Shown in pieces: positions 15,510 through 24,915 of a DNA stretch of 31,887 bases. Position 1 is the stretch's first letter. The number at the start of each line of letters is the position of its first letter. Position numbers and translations under genes: made by a program. The notes beneath the pieces were generated by a model. The model had not been told where the DNA came from. It made no database searches and was given only the letters and a program-made list of their open reading frames with translations. Source of the stretch: an uncultured Sinobacteraceae bacterium (GTDB lineage Bacteria > Pseudomonadota > Gammaproteobacteria > Steroidobacterales > Steroidobacteraceae); the NCBI GenBank assembly GCA_937902995.1, contig CALEKY010000023.1, positions 1 to 31,887 of the forward strand, in the 5' to 3' direction.

Positions 15510-18500
15510 TCATGACACCTTTCTCCGCCGCGCCTCGACCAACGGCTCGATCGCATCGAGGAGCTGATGTTCCTGGTACGGCTTGCCGAGATAGTCGTTG
15601 ACGCCGATCTCGATCGCTCGCGCACGGTGTTTCTCGCCGACGCGCGAGGTGATCATCACGATCGGAATGTCCGCCCAGCGCGAATCCGAGCGCACGTGCG
15701 ATGCGAACTCGTAACCGTCCATGCGCGGCATCTCGATGTCGAGCAGGATGATGTCGGGCACGTGCTCCTGCAGGATCGAAAGCGCGTCGACGCCATCCTT
15801 TGCCGTGAGCACGCGCATGCCGTGACGTTCGAGCAACCGCTGCGTCACGCGACGCACCGTGATCGAATCGTCGACGACCAGCGCCAGCACGCGTCGCTCC
15901 GCTTGCGGCACTTGCTGCTCCAGCTGCATCTGCGTGCGCCACTCCGAACGCACGAGCGCACCCATGTCCAGGATGATCACGACGCGCCCGTCGCCGAGAA
16001 TCGTCGCGCCGGCAATACCGCGGATCGAGGCAATCTGCGGCCCGACGGACTTCACGACCATTTCGCGATGGCCGACGAGCTCATCCGTAACGAGCGCCGT
16101 CGAGTGTTCACCGGCTTTGATGAGGACGAGCGGCACCGGAACGTCCGCTTCCGGCAATTGCGAGGGACCGCCGCCGATGAACGCACCGAGATACTGCAAA
16201 CGATACGTCTGACCGCCGTAGCTGAAGGTCGACTGCTCTTCCGCCAGATGTTTCTGGACCTCCGAGCGCGGAATTCGCGCCACGCCCTCGACGGTCGGCA
16301 ACGGCAGCGCGTAGAGCTCTTCGCCGGTGCGCACGATGAGCGCCTGAGTGATCGCCAACGTGAACGGCAATCGGATCGTGAACTTCACGCCCTTGCCGAA
16401 CACCGATTCAGTGAACAGGGCACCGCCGAGTTTCTTGATCTCGGTGACGACGACGTCCATGCCGACGCCGCGGCCGGCGTGTTGAGTGAGCTTCTCGGCC
16501 GTGCTGAAACCCGGCTCCATGATGAGCTGCAGCGCTTCCTCGTCGGTCAGCGTGCGGCCAGGTTGCACGAGCCCGCGCTGCTTGGCGCGCTCGCGCACGG
16601 CGTTCAAATCGATGCCGCGGCCGTCGTCCTCCAGCACGATCACCATTTCGGAGCCTTCGCGGTGCAAGGTCACCTTGATCGTGCCGCTCTCCGGCTTGCC
16701 TTTCGCGCGGCGCTCCTCGGGGGTCTCGATGCCGTGCACGACGGAGTTGCGCAGCATGTGCTCGAACGGCGGCAGCATGCGCTCGAGCACTTGGCGATCG
16801 AGCTCGCCGGATGCGCCATTGACGACCAGCTCCGCCTTCTTGCCTGTCTCCGACGCCACTTGGCGCACGAGACGGCTCAGTCGCTGCACGTGCCGCTGGA
16901 ACGGCACCATGCGCGTACGCATCAGGCCGCTCTGCAACTCAGTGACGACGCGCGATTGCTGCATCAGGAGGTTCTGCGCCTCGCGCGTCAAGTTCTCGAG
17001 CAAACCTTCGATACTCGCGACGTCGCTCACCGACTCCGCAAACGCGCGCGTCAGTTGTTGGAGCGTCGAATAGCGGTCGAGCTCGAGCGGATCGAAATCC
17101 GCACGGCCGGGATGCTCTTCCTGATGGCGGTGCAGAATTTGCGCTTCGGTTTCGAGCTCGATCTTGCGCAACTGCTCTTTCAAGCGCGTGACCGTGCGTC
17201 CGAGCTCGGCCAAGTTGAATTCGATCGAGCTGATCTGTTGCTCGAGGCGCGAGCGGAAAATGCTCACTTCGCCGGCGTTGTTGAGCAGGTTGTCCAATAA
17301 TTCGGCATCGACGCGCGCGAACTCCTGACGCTCCTGCGCCACCGGTTCGCGGCCCGGCGGTAATGCGGGCGCCGGTTGCGGTTCTTCCGGCGCCTCCGCT
17401 GGCGTGTCGGGCGGAAGCTCGGGCGCGAGCTCGGCCACATCGAATGAAGCCTTCAGCTCCTGCGATTGAACTGCCGATTCCGCTACCTCGGGAGCAGCCT
17501 GCGCCACAGGCACATGGAGCTCGTCCGCACCGAACTCCACTTCGATCTCAGGCGCTGAAGCATCGGCACTGGGTTCGGGCGCGACAACTTCGACCGGTTC
17601 GGTCAACGTCGGGACGGAGGCCGTCGGCGACGAATCCTCGATTTCTTGCGCAGCAATCTGCGCTTCAGGCTGCTCGATGACCGGCGCTTCGACGGAAGCG
17701 GCTGGCGCAGGCGTCGGCGCAGCGGCAGGTGCCGGCGTTGGTGCTGGCTCAGGTGCAGGCCCTTGGCCCGACAATGCGCGGATGCGCGCGAGCAAATGGG
17801 TCGCTTGCTTGCAACGGCCGCCGTTGGCGACCACGTCGCGCATGTTGTTCAACTCGTCGAGACTCGCCTGCAAGACTTCGAACACTTGCGGCTCGGCCGG
17901 AACCTGCCCCGATTCGACCAGACCCATGAGCGTCTCGAGCTCATGGCTCAAGTTGCCCATCGCCATGAGACCTGCCATGCGCGCGCCGCCTTTGAGCGTG
18001 TGCACGACACGCTTCAGCTCGAAGACGAGCGAGTTGTTGTTCCGGTCGCGTAGCCAGGCGTTGAGCGCGGAGTCCGCCGTTTCGAGCAGTTCCGTTGCTT
18101 CCTCGGTGAAGATCGCAGCGACTTCGGGATCGAAATCTTCATCGACGTCGGCTTCCGGTTCGGGCTCGACGGCGGCGACTGGTGCTACGGGAGCGGCCGG
18201 TGCAGATGTGCTGACGGGCTGAATGGGCTCAGGGGCTTGTTCCGTCGCCGCTTGCGGCTCGCCGATCGCACCGATCTCTTGCTCATCGATCTCGGCCTCG
18301 ATCGATGCATCGCCGAGCACGATTTCTTCGTCGGCAGCGACGGTGGTCTCGACCTCGAAGCCCGAGGAACCTTCGAGTACGACCTCTTCGACTGCTTCCG
18401 CGCCGAGTTCCGATTCGGACGCATCGCTGAGCACGATCTCTTCGCCGTCTGCTGCCGCATCGAGCTCGGAGTCGAGCGAATCCGAGAGCACGATCTCATC

Positions 18501-21500
18501 CTGAGGCGGCTCGTCGACGGCGAGCGCTCTCGTCGAACGGGTCGGCGCGGTATCTCGCACCTCTGCGAACGTCGGCGCGCTCGTCTCGGACGAACCGTCG
18601 TCCACAGCGACGAATTTGAGACTACGAACGGTAGACGATGCGTCGACCGATCCGGTCGCATCCGCCGCACTTGCTGCAGCAGCTGTTTGCGTGTCGATCG
18701 CCGATGCATCGGCGGCGGGCGTTTCGACCACGTCCGACAGCACCGGAGGTTCGAAATCTGCCGTCCATGGCGCCGTCTCGACGGCGTCCGACTTCGGAAT
18801 CTCGAGCTTGCGCTGCGTTACCGTCGGCTCGGGCGCTTCCTCGTCGCGCAAGACCGGAATATCGACGGCGACGTCGGTGCGGCTCGTCGCCTCGAGGCTC
18901 GCCTCATCGACGCTGGTCGTGGCTTCCAAGTCTGCGTCCGACGACGATTCCTGCGACGGCTCTTGCGGAGCGGCCTGCGCTGAAGATTTCTCCGGGAAGT
19001 TCTCGAAGCTCCAATTGAGCATGTCGAGCGCCGCGGGATCCATCGGATCGAGCTCGATCACATCGCCCTCGTCCTGAGCCTGCGCCCCGGCTTTCGCCGC
19101 CGACGGTGCCGGGAACGACTCCGGCTCGAAGACGTTGGTCGCACCGCCGATATCCTCGCGCAAGACCGGCGCTTCGACGGTGCCCTCTTCGCTGCCTGCA
19201 CCCATTGCAGCGCCCACATCGAGCGTTTCGGCCAGCCGCGCAATTTCGGCATCGAGCTCGTGTTCCAGTTCGCTGAGCCGCGCCACGATGGCGTCGTGCG
19301 TCGTGAAGAAACCCGTGTCTTCGTTGATGTTGTCGACGACCTGCTGGATGGCGGCCGCGGCATCTCTCAACACCTCCAACCCGGCCGGCGGCAGGGAAAT
19401 GGAGTTGTCGTAGAGCTTGCGAATGTAGCGGTTGAGCGGTTCGGCGATCTTGATGCCTTGCCGGGCGCCGGCGGTTTTCGCCGTGCCGCTCAGCGTGTGA
19501 CAGGAGCGATAGAGGTGCTCGGTGATCGGATACGGCGCACCGATCAGCTCGCAGCTCGCGATGAACTCACGGATGGTGGCGAGATGGCCCGCGGTTTCTT
19601 TGGCGTAGATTTCGTGCAGCGCCGGATCCATCGCGGTCGAGGCGGATGATCCCGGCGGCTGGTCGTCCGACGGCGGCTCTGTTTTTTTTTCAGCCGGTTC
19701 GGCAGACGCCTGAGCGGCAGCCTGCGGCTGCGGCGCCTCGACGGCCGGCTGCGCAGGTGCAGCGCGCGTCGGCGTGCTGTAGTTCGTCCCAGGCTCGGGT
19801 GCGCCGGCCGGTCGCCCACCGGCCAACGTGTGCGCTTGAGTAATCGTCTTGACGATGTCGATGCGCGGCTCGCGTCCGGTCTCGAGCTGCTCGACGAGCT
19901 CGGGCACAGCGGCAACCGCCTCGCGCATCAACGCCATGATGTCCGGTGTGCGCTCGAGCGTCTTGTTGATGACGCGATTGAGCAGATTCTCGATCGCCCA
20001 GGCGAATTCGCCGATGAGCTGTGCACCGACCATCCGTCCGCTGCCCTTCAAGGTATGGAAGGAGCGGCGAACGTTCGTGAGCGCTTCGTGATCCTGCGGA
20101 TTCGTATCCCACAACGGGAAGAATTGCTGCAGCTTGGCGATCTCGTCCTTGGCCTCCTCGATGAACAGCTCGAGGAATTCGGGATCGATCGGACGATCGG
20201 CAGGTGCAACGACTGCAGGTGCCGGACTGGCCGCCGCCGGCGCAGCTTGCTCCGGCGGCGACGGCTGCAGCTGCGGAGCGACCGGCGGCTGACGATCCAA
20301 CACGGCCGTTCTGTCGTGCTCGGTCGGCGCCGCAACGGTTTGCGACATGGGCTCGATGACGATCGTCCGAGCGTAATCGGATTGCGGCGCCATGTGCTCG
20401 ACGCGCGGCACGAGCTCGGCCTGCTCCAGATATCGCAAGCACGCTTCCGCGTTGTCGAGCATGTACCAGGGGTCCGAGCGGCCTGCCTGCAACGTCTCCA
20501 TGTAGTACTCGACCGCAACGATCGCATCGGCGAGCCGGTCGACGGCGTCGGGCGGCAGCGTCAAGCCGTCCGAACGAATGAATTGCTGCAACGCCTTGTC
20601 GATGCCTTCCATCACTTCGACGGCGCGCGTCTTGTTCAACATCATCAGACCGGCAGTGATGCCGCGCACGAGCTGCGGAATCTGATCGAGGCCTTGCTGC
20701 GCCTCTTGCGGCTTTTCCATTGACAGCGCGATCGCCTCCTTGATGCGCGCCATGTTCACGATGCATTCGCGCAGCACCGCTGCCGCGACTTGGCGGAACT
20801 CGACGTCATCCTCGCCTTTCGCTTGTGGCGCGGGCTCGTCCGTGGGGACGATCATGCTCACGAGCTGCTCGTCGAGGCTGTCTTCCACTTTGATGAGCGT
20901 GGCCGCCATGCGTAGCAACGTAGTCTCATCGACTGGCTGGCGCTGCGAGACGATCGCCTGCAAGGCCGTCGCTTCGCCTTGCACCTTGTCGCGAAGATCG
21001 CCGAGCCCGAGCACACCGAGCGTGTCGCCGATTTTCTTCAGCAGATCGAGCTGCGGCGCGAGCTCCTCGACTTGCGTGCCGCCCTGCCGCACGAAGATGT
21101 CCAACGCGTCCTTGACGCGGCTCAAGTCTTCCTTGATGGCGGCTGCCACCGTTTTCATCAGCTTGACGGACGGCGCGGAGAGGCTCTCGCGCGCTTGCTC
21201 GACGTGATCGTCGACCGGCAGCAGTTCATCCAAACGGAACGAAGCGCGAACCGCCGAAACGCGCGGACCGGACGACTTCGCACGTGCAACGTAATAAAGG
21301 AGATTGTTCAGCAGCTCGAGCGGCGGGCTATCTGCGTAGCGCGCTTCGCCCTGCTCGTACAGACGCTTCAAGTCGCGGTCGGCTTGTCCGAGCAATCGCT
21401 TGACCGATGCCGTGCCTTCCAAGCCGCCCTCGCGCAACGCTTCGAGCACGGCACCGACGACCCACCACAGCTGGAACAAGGGCTGCGTCGTCGCAATCTG

Positions 21501-22109
21501 TTCCATCTTCTCGGCCGTGCGTGCGAGCACTTCGAGGTTTTGCTCGACGCGCTCGCCCTTGATCCAACCGAGCAATCCCAGCTGAAAACGCGTCCGGAGC
21601 TTGCGCGCCCATTGCGGGACCGTCAGGCGCGCTTCGCCCGGCGCGGCAGGCACCGGATTCGCCTGCTGATCCGACGTGAGATTCAACAGCAGGAGCGTAC
21701 CTTCGGACAGAAGCGCATGTCCGCGCACGGCACGCAGATCGTTCAAGAGCGGCAACAAGATGAGCGCCATGTCGCGCCCGCCGCTCAGCACGCGCTCGAG
21801 ATACGTCGGCAACTGCACCATTGCGCGCATGAGCGCGTCGAGTCCTTCGGCAAGATGACGCTTCTCGGCGAAGTTCTCGATCAGGTAGCGCGTGACCTGC
21901 CCCATTTCCTCTGCGAGCAGAGCTGCACCGTAAACCTCGGCGACGCGCAAGGCACCGTGCACCAGATGCAGGTGCTCTGCACACTTGCGCAGCAGCGCAA
22001 TGTTCTCTTGCTGCTCGCCGAACGTCTCGAGCGCAGCGCGCGCCTCGTTGAGCTCGTTCGTGAGCTCGCGTGCGACGATGTGCAGCGTTTGCGAAGAAAC
22101 CTCGGCCAT
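15510..22109 (-). CDS. chpA: ChpA/PilL: multi-Hpt hybrid chemotaxis histidine kinase for type IV pili
   Basis: This 2199-residue CheA-type kinase receives signals from PilJ through the CheW proteins and phosphorylates PilG and PilH. The N-terminus (1-150) is FimL-like with a degenerate site (His51 in LVHGALRV). A possible threonine-phosphotransfer relic lies at Thr485. Three canonical Hpt sites follow: His685 (HTLKGSGRMVG), His871 (HTLSGTAKTAG) and His1370 (HTLKGGARMAG). Long acidic and Ala/Pro linkers separate them. The CheA core has a dimerisation helix pair (about 1600-1655) and an ATPase domain (about 1745-1903; HMLRNSVVHGIE, DDGRGID). A CheW domain (about 1905-2060) and a C-terminal receiver (about 2068-2195; phosphoacceptor Asp2124) complete it. 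Pseudomonas ChpA is somewhat longer, with more phosphotransfer domains. A run of nine A lies in the coding strand at 19682-19690. The gene starts 47 nt after pilJ. Confidence 0.97.
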   Translation of the reverse strand: MAEVSSQTLHIVARELTNELNEARAALETFGEQQENIALLRKCAEHLHLVHGALRVAEVYGAALLAEEMGQVTRYLIENFAEKRHLAEGLDALMRAMVQLPTYLERVLSGGRDMALILLPLLNDLRAVRGHALLSEGTLLLLNLTSDQQANPVPAAPGEARLTVPQWARKLRTRFQLGLLGWIKGERVEQNLEVLARTAEKMEQIATTQPLFQLWWVVGAVLEALREGGLEGTASVKRLLGQADRDLKRLYEQGEARYADSPPLELLNNLLYYVARAKSSGPRVSAVRASFRLDELLPVDDHVEQARESLSAPSVKLMKTVAAAIKEDLSRVKDALDIFVRQGGTQVEELAPQLDLLKKIGDTLGVLGLGDLRDKVQGEATALQAIVSQRQPVDETTLLRMAATLIKVEDSLDEQLVSMIVPTDEPAPQAKGEDDVEFRQVAAAVLRECIVNMARIKEAIALSMEKPQEAQQGLDQIPQLVRGITAGLMMLNKTRAVEVMEGIDKALQQFIRSDGLTLPPDAVDRLADAIVAVEYYMETLQAGRSDPWYMLDNAEACLRYLEQAELVPRVEHMAPQSDYARTIVIEPMSQTVAAPTEHDRTAVLDRQPPVAPQLQPSPPEQAAPAAASPAPAVVAPADRPIDPEFLELFIEEAKDEIAKLQQFFPLWDTNPQDHEALTNVRRSFHTLKGSGRMVGAQLIGEFAWAIENLLNRVINKTLERTPDIMALMREAVAAVPELVEQLETGREPRIDIVKTITQAHTLAGGRPAGAPEPGTNYSTPTRAAPAQPAVEAPQPQAAAQASAEPAEKKTEPPSDDQPPGSSASTAMDPALHEIYAKETAGHLATIREFIASCELIGAPYPITEHLYRSCHTLSGTAKTAGARQGIKIAEPLNRYIRKLYDNSISLPPAGLEVLRDAAAAIQQVVDNINEDTGFFTTHDAIVARLSELEHELDAEIARLAETLDVGAAMGAGSEEGTVEAPVLREDIGGATNVFEPESFPAPSAAKAGAQAQDEGDVIELDPMDPAALDMLNWSFENFPEKSSAQAAPQEPSQESSSDADLEATTSVDEASLEATSRTDVAVDIPVLRDEEAPEPTVTQRKLEIPKSDAVETAPWTADFEPPVLSDVVETPAADASAIDTQTAAAASAADATGSVDASSTVRSLKFVAVDDGSSETSAPTFAEVRDTAPTRSTRALAVDEPPQDEIVLSDSLDSELDAAADGEEIVLSDASESELGAEAVEEVVLEGSSGFEVETTVAADEEIVLGDASIEAEIDEQEIGAIGEPQAATEQAPEPIQPVSTSAPAAPVAPVAAVEPEPEADVDEDFDPEVAAIFTEEATELLETADSALNAWLRDRNNNSLVFELKRVVHTLKGGARMAGLMAMGNLSHELETLMGLVESGQVPAEPQVFEVLQASLDELNNMRDVVANGGRCKQATHLLARIRALSGQGPAPEPAPTPAPAAAPTPAPAASVEAPVIEQPEAQIAAQEIEDSSPTASVPTLTEPVEVVAPEPSADASAPEIEVEFGADELHVPVAQAAPEVAESAVQSQELKASFDVAELAPELPPDTPAEAPEEPQPAPALPPGREPVAQERQEFARVDAELLDNLLNNAGEVSIFRSRLEQQISSIEFNLAELGRTVTRLKEQLRKIELETEAQILHRHQEEHPGRADFDPLELDRYSTLQQLTRAFAESVSDVASIEGLLENLTREAQNLLMQQSRVVTELQSGLMRTRMVPFQRHVQRLSRLVRQVASETGKKAELVVNGASGELDRQVLERMLPPFEHMLRNSVVHGIETPEERRAKGKPESGTIKVTLHREGSEMVIVLEDDGRGIDLNAVRERAKQRGLVQPGRTLTDEEALQLIMEPGFSTAEKLTQHAGRGVGMDVVVTEIKKLGGALFTESVFGKGVKFTIRLPFTLAITQALIVRTGEELYALPLPTVEGVARIPRSEVQKHLAEEQSTFSYGGQTYRLQYLGAFIGGGPSQLPEADVPVPLVLIKAGEHSTALVTDELVGHREMVVKSVGPQIASIRGIAGATILGDGRVVIILDMGALVRSEWRTQMQLEQQVPQAERRVLALVVDDSITVRRVTQRLLERHGMRVLTAKDGVDALSILQEHVPDIILLDIEMPRMDGYEFASHVRSDSRWADIPIVMITSRVGEKHRARAIEIGVNDYLGKPYQEHQLLDAIEPLVEARRRKVS
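19682..19690 (-). repeat. A9 homopolymer tract inside chpA
   Basis: Nine consecutive A on the coding strand (nine T on the plus strand) encode a Lys-Lys in the linker between the first and second canonical Hpt domains, near residue 808. Such a run is out of place in this GC-rich gene. Gain or loss of one base shifts into frames that meet a stop within about 50 codons. Confidence 0.9.
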
Positions 22110-22156
22110 GAGTTAGACAGCCTCGTGCAGGGCGGGCAGCTCGGGAATTCGGGCCA

Positions 22157-24235
22157 TCAGCTTGCGGCCCCACTGACTTTCTTCGGAGCAGGGCGCGATA
22201 CGGCAGCAACCGGAGTCGCAGGTGCCGAAGTGCGCACTGAATCCGTCAACAGCTCCGTCTTGCCGGACGCAGCATCGGGAAGCCGGAATCCCGCAATGGA
22301 CTTGCGCAGGCCGGCAGACAGCTCGGCGAGCTTCGCCACGGAGCTCGTTGTGGCCGCCGAGCTCTCCGCGGTTTGCGCACTGATCTCGCGCAGCACCTGC
22401 ATGTTCCTCGAAATGTTTTGCGCAGCCGACGCCTGCTGGCGGGCGCTCGCGGAAATGTTCTGCACGAGGCTGGCGATCTGGTTCGACACCTGCTCGATCT
22501 CTTCGAGCGCGGCGCCGGCGTTCTCCGCAAGCAATGCACCGCCGACGACGTCCGTCGTGCTGCGCTCCATGGACACGACTGCCTCGTTCGTGTCCGCTTG
22601 AATCGTGCGCACGAGCACTTCGATCTGTTTCGTTGCGTTCGCGGCGCGCTCGGCGAGGCGCTGCACTTCGTCTGCCACGACCGCGAAACCGCGCCCGGCC
22701 TCGCCGGCCATCGACGCCTGAATCGAAGCATTGAGCGCGAGAATGTTGGTCTGCTCGGCAATGTCGTTGATGAGCTCGACGATGTTGCCGATCTCTTGCG
22801 AGCTCTCGCCGAGGCGCTTGATGCGCTTCGAGGTTTCCTGAATCGTCTCGCGGATGGCGTTCATGCCGTCGATCGTACGGCGCACCGCATCGCCGCCTTT
22901 GTGGGCCACGTCCACGGCGTGACGCGCGACGTCGGCGGAACGTTCGGCATTGCCGGACACTTCTTCGGTCGATGCCGCCATGGCGGCTGCCGATTCGGAC
23001 GCCAGCGCGATCTGCCGCGACTGCGCGACAGAGGCCTTGGCGAGTTGGCTGACCGAAACCTGCGTGTCCTTGGCCGCCACATCGAGCGTCACCGCCGACT
23101 CGTTGATCGTCGCGACGAGCTCGCGCAGCGCCTCGATCGCGTAGTTGATGGAGTCTGCGATCGCGCCGGTGATGTCTTCGGTCACGGTCGCCTGCACCGT
23201 GAGGTCGCCGTCGGCGAGACTCGACAGCTCGTCGAGCAGGCGCAGAATGGCTTCCTGATTGCGCTGATTCTTGCTCGCCTGCTGCTCCAAGCTACGGCGC
23301 AGATTGCCGGTCATCTTGTAAATCGCGGCGAGCGCGATCAACACGAGCACGGCTGCGATCAGCAACCCGCCGATCACCGGTTTGCTGCCGAGAATGTCGG
23401 CGGCACCGCTCGCGACGCCGAGCCGGCTCTCGAAGTGCGAATAGATCTTGTCGGCGCTCGTGGCGAGCGCAGCGTTCGCATCGCGCGCAGCACGGATGCG
23501 ATCCGCCGAGCTGATCGCAGTGCGCACACTGCCGCTCAACTGCGCGTACAACTGACTCGTCTGCTTGAGCCGCGCTTGACCGTCGGCACCGCTCACGACG
23601 GGAAGACCGAGCGCTGCGTCTTCGCCGCTCAGTCCGCCGACGACCTGACCGAGATAGTCGATGCCGTCCGCAAGACGACGCGCGATGGCCGCAGTATCGC
23701 CGACGCCTCCAGCGAGCGCTTCGGCGTCTTGAAGCAACCGTTGACCGGTCACCTCGAAACGCTCCAGGTGCCGCGCGATCGCATCGACGTTCGCCGGTCC
23801 GAGCACGCTGACGACGTTGCCGAGACTCTGCAGGAGTTGCGGCAATGTCGCCGAAATCTCATTGGCCGATTTCTGTGCGGCTAGCGTCGCTTCGCGCGCG
23901 CCCAGGATGGCCTGCGAGTGACGCAATAGCTCGGTCGAGGCGGCGAGATTCTGCGCGCTCTCTCCGATTGCAGCCGTCAATCGCGAGTAGCGTTGGCGCG
24001 ACGCAGCGAGCGCATCGAACGCGGCGGCGTTGCCCGATAGCGCCGCGCTCGCCTGTGCCGGAATCTTTTGCGACAGCACGACGAGCTCATTGATCTGCTT
24101 TATTTCATCGGCGCCGTCGGCCGAGTCGCGGCTCGTAAACCAGTAGAGTGCGGTGGCCACCGTGACGCAGACGAGCGCGACGCCCATCAAAATCGGCAGG
24201 AACTTGACGCTGTAATTTTGTTTAGCGTCGGTCAT
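22157..24235 (-). CDS. pilJ: PilJ, methyl-accepting chemotaxis protein of the Pil-Chp system
   Basis: The 692-residue inner membrane receptor has membrane helices at about 12-33 and 286-307 flanking a mostly helical periplasmic sensor region of about 250 residues. A HAMP-like linker and a long cytoplasmic coiled coil follow. The signalling tip reads NILALNASIQASMAGEAGRGFAV-type sequence, with the ASIQASMAGEAG variant that is distinctive of PilJ rather than flagellar MCPs. In Pseudomonas PilJ senses surface contact or pilus state and feeds ChpA. No CheR-like or CheB-like partner lies in the cluster, so methylation-based adaptation, if any, must come from elsewhere. It sits 109 bp behind pilI and 47 bp ahead of chpA, the place where pilK is found in Pseudomonas. 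Confidence 0.96.
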   Translation of the reverse strand: MTDAKQNYSVKFLPILMGVALVCVTVATALYWFTSRDSADGADEIKQINELVVLSQKIPAQASAALSGNAAAFDALAASRQRYSRLTAAIGESAQNLAASTELLRHSQAILGAREATLAAQKSANEISATLPQLLQSLGNVVSVLGPANVDAIARHLERFEVTGQRLLQDAEALAGGVGDTAAIARRLADGIDYLGQVVGGLSGEDAALGLPVVSGADGQARLKQTSQLYAQLSGSVRTAISSADRIRAARDANAALATSADKIYSHFESRLGVASGAADILGSKPVIGGLLIAAVLVLIALAAIYKMTGNLRRSLEQQASKNQRNQEAILRLLDELSSLADGDLTVQATVTEDITGAIADSINYAIEALRELVATINESAVTLDVAAKDTQVSVSQLAKASVAQSRQIALASESAAAMAASTEEVSGNAERSADVARHAVDVAHKGGDAVRRTIDGMNAIRETIQETSKRIKRLGESSQEIGNIVELINDIAEQTNILALNASIQASMAGEAGRGFAVVADEVQRLAERAANATKQIEVLVRTIQADTNEAVVSMERSTTDVVGGALLAENAGAALEEIEQVSNQIASLVQNISASARQQASAAQNISRNMQVLREISAQTAESSAATTSSVAKLAELSAGLRKSIAGFRLPDAASGKTELLTDSVRTSAPATPVAAVSRPAPKKVSGAAS

Positions 24236-24344
24236 GGCAAACCCCGAGCGTCAGCACCGACTTGCTTGCGCGCAGGCAGGCGCGAGCGTAAGCCGATGCC
24301 GGAAAAATGACGATCCACGACCTCGTATTCCACGCCTCGCCGCT

Positions 24345-24911
24345 TCATGTCGCGGCCGCCTGTAAGAACTCCGGGCTCTCGAGGAGCGACCGCAAGCTGA
24401 ATACGGGCCAACCTTCCTGTCCGCGGCGAAAAGCGCCGGCAAGATACCGCTCGCAACGAATGATGGTCGGAGGAACCAAGGTCGAAAACTCCCCATCCGA
24501 AAAGCGGCGAAACCCGAGCACCTCATCCACGAGCAACCCGGCGGGTATCTCGCGATGGTTGGCGACCAGAATGCGCGACGAGCGGCCGGTCGCCGTGACT
24601 CCGCCGCCGAGAAACGCCCTCAAGTCGACGACCGGCAGGAGCGTCCCGCGTACGTTCGCGAGCCCGCGAATCCAACTCTTCGCGCCCGGCACTCGCGTCA
24701 GCACTGTCGGAAAGCCGAGGACCTCGCGCGTTTCCTCGCGAGCGACCAAGAAATTCTCCGAGCTCAGGCGAAAGGCGACACCGACCCACTCGCGCTCGCC
24801 TGCGGCATCTCGCCCTTGACCGCTCAACGCCGCACGGGCGAGCTGCTCGAGCTGCTGCAAGAGCTCGAACGGCTTGTCCCGGAGCGACTTGAGCTCGGCT
24901 GCGCTCGTCAT
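24345..24911 (-). CDS. pilI: PilI, CheW-like adaptor of the Pil-Chp system
   Basis: The 188-residue protein has a helical N-terminal lead (about 1-40) and a CheW domain: WVGVAFRLSSENFLVAREETREVL, then VPGAKSWIRGLANVRGTLLPVVDLRAFLG, the usual signature of the PilI group. It should bridge PilJ and ChpA. ATG 24911 lies 4 nt after the pilH stop; a TTG at 24926 inside pilH is an unlikely alternative. Gene order (pilG-pilH-pilI-pilJ) matches the operon of Pseudomonas and Xanthomonas. Confidence 0.93.
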   Translation of the reverse strand: MTSAAELKSLRDKPFELLQQLEQLARAALSGQGRDAAGEREWVGVAFRLSSENFLVAREETREVLGFPTVLTRVPGAKSWIRGLANVRGTLLPVVDLRAFLGGGVTATGRSSRILVANHREIPAGLLVDEVLGFRRFSDGEFSTLVPPTIIRCERYLAGAFRRGQEGWPVFSLRSLLESPEFLQAAAT

Positions 24912-24915
24912 GCCG

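Noticed and set aside
15567..17300. 577-codon plus-strand open frame opposite chpA
   Set aside because: It is the mirror of the highly conserved CheA core and receiver; the His/Arg/Asp-rich translation is typical of an antisense shadow in GC-rich DNA.
20979..22601. 540-codon plus-strand open frame opposite chpA and pilJ
   Set aside because: It spans two well-supported minus-strand genes and their spacer and has no domain; a compositional artefact.
22373..23884. 503-codon plus-strand open frame opposite pilJ
   Set aside because: It is antisense to the conserved PilJ signalling domain; no motif seen.
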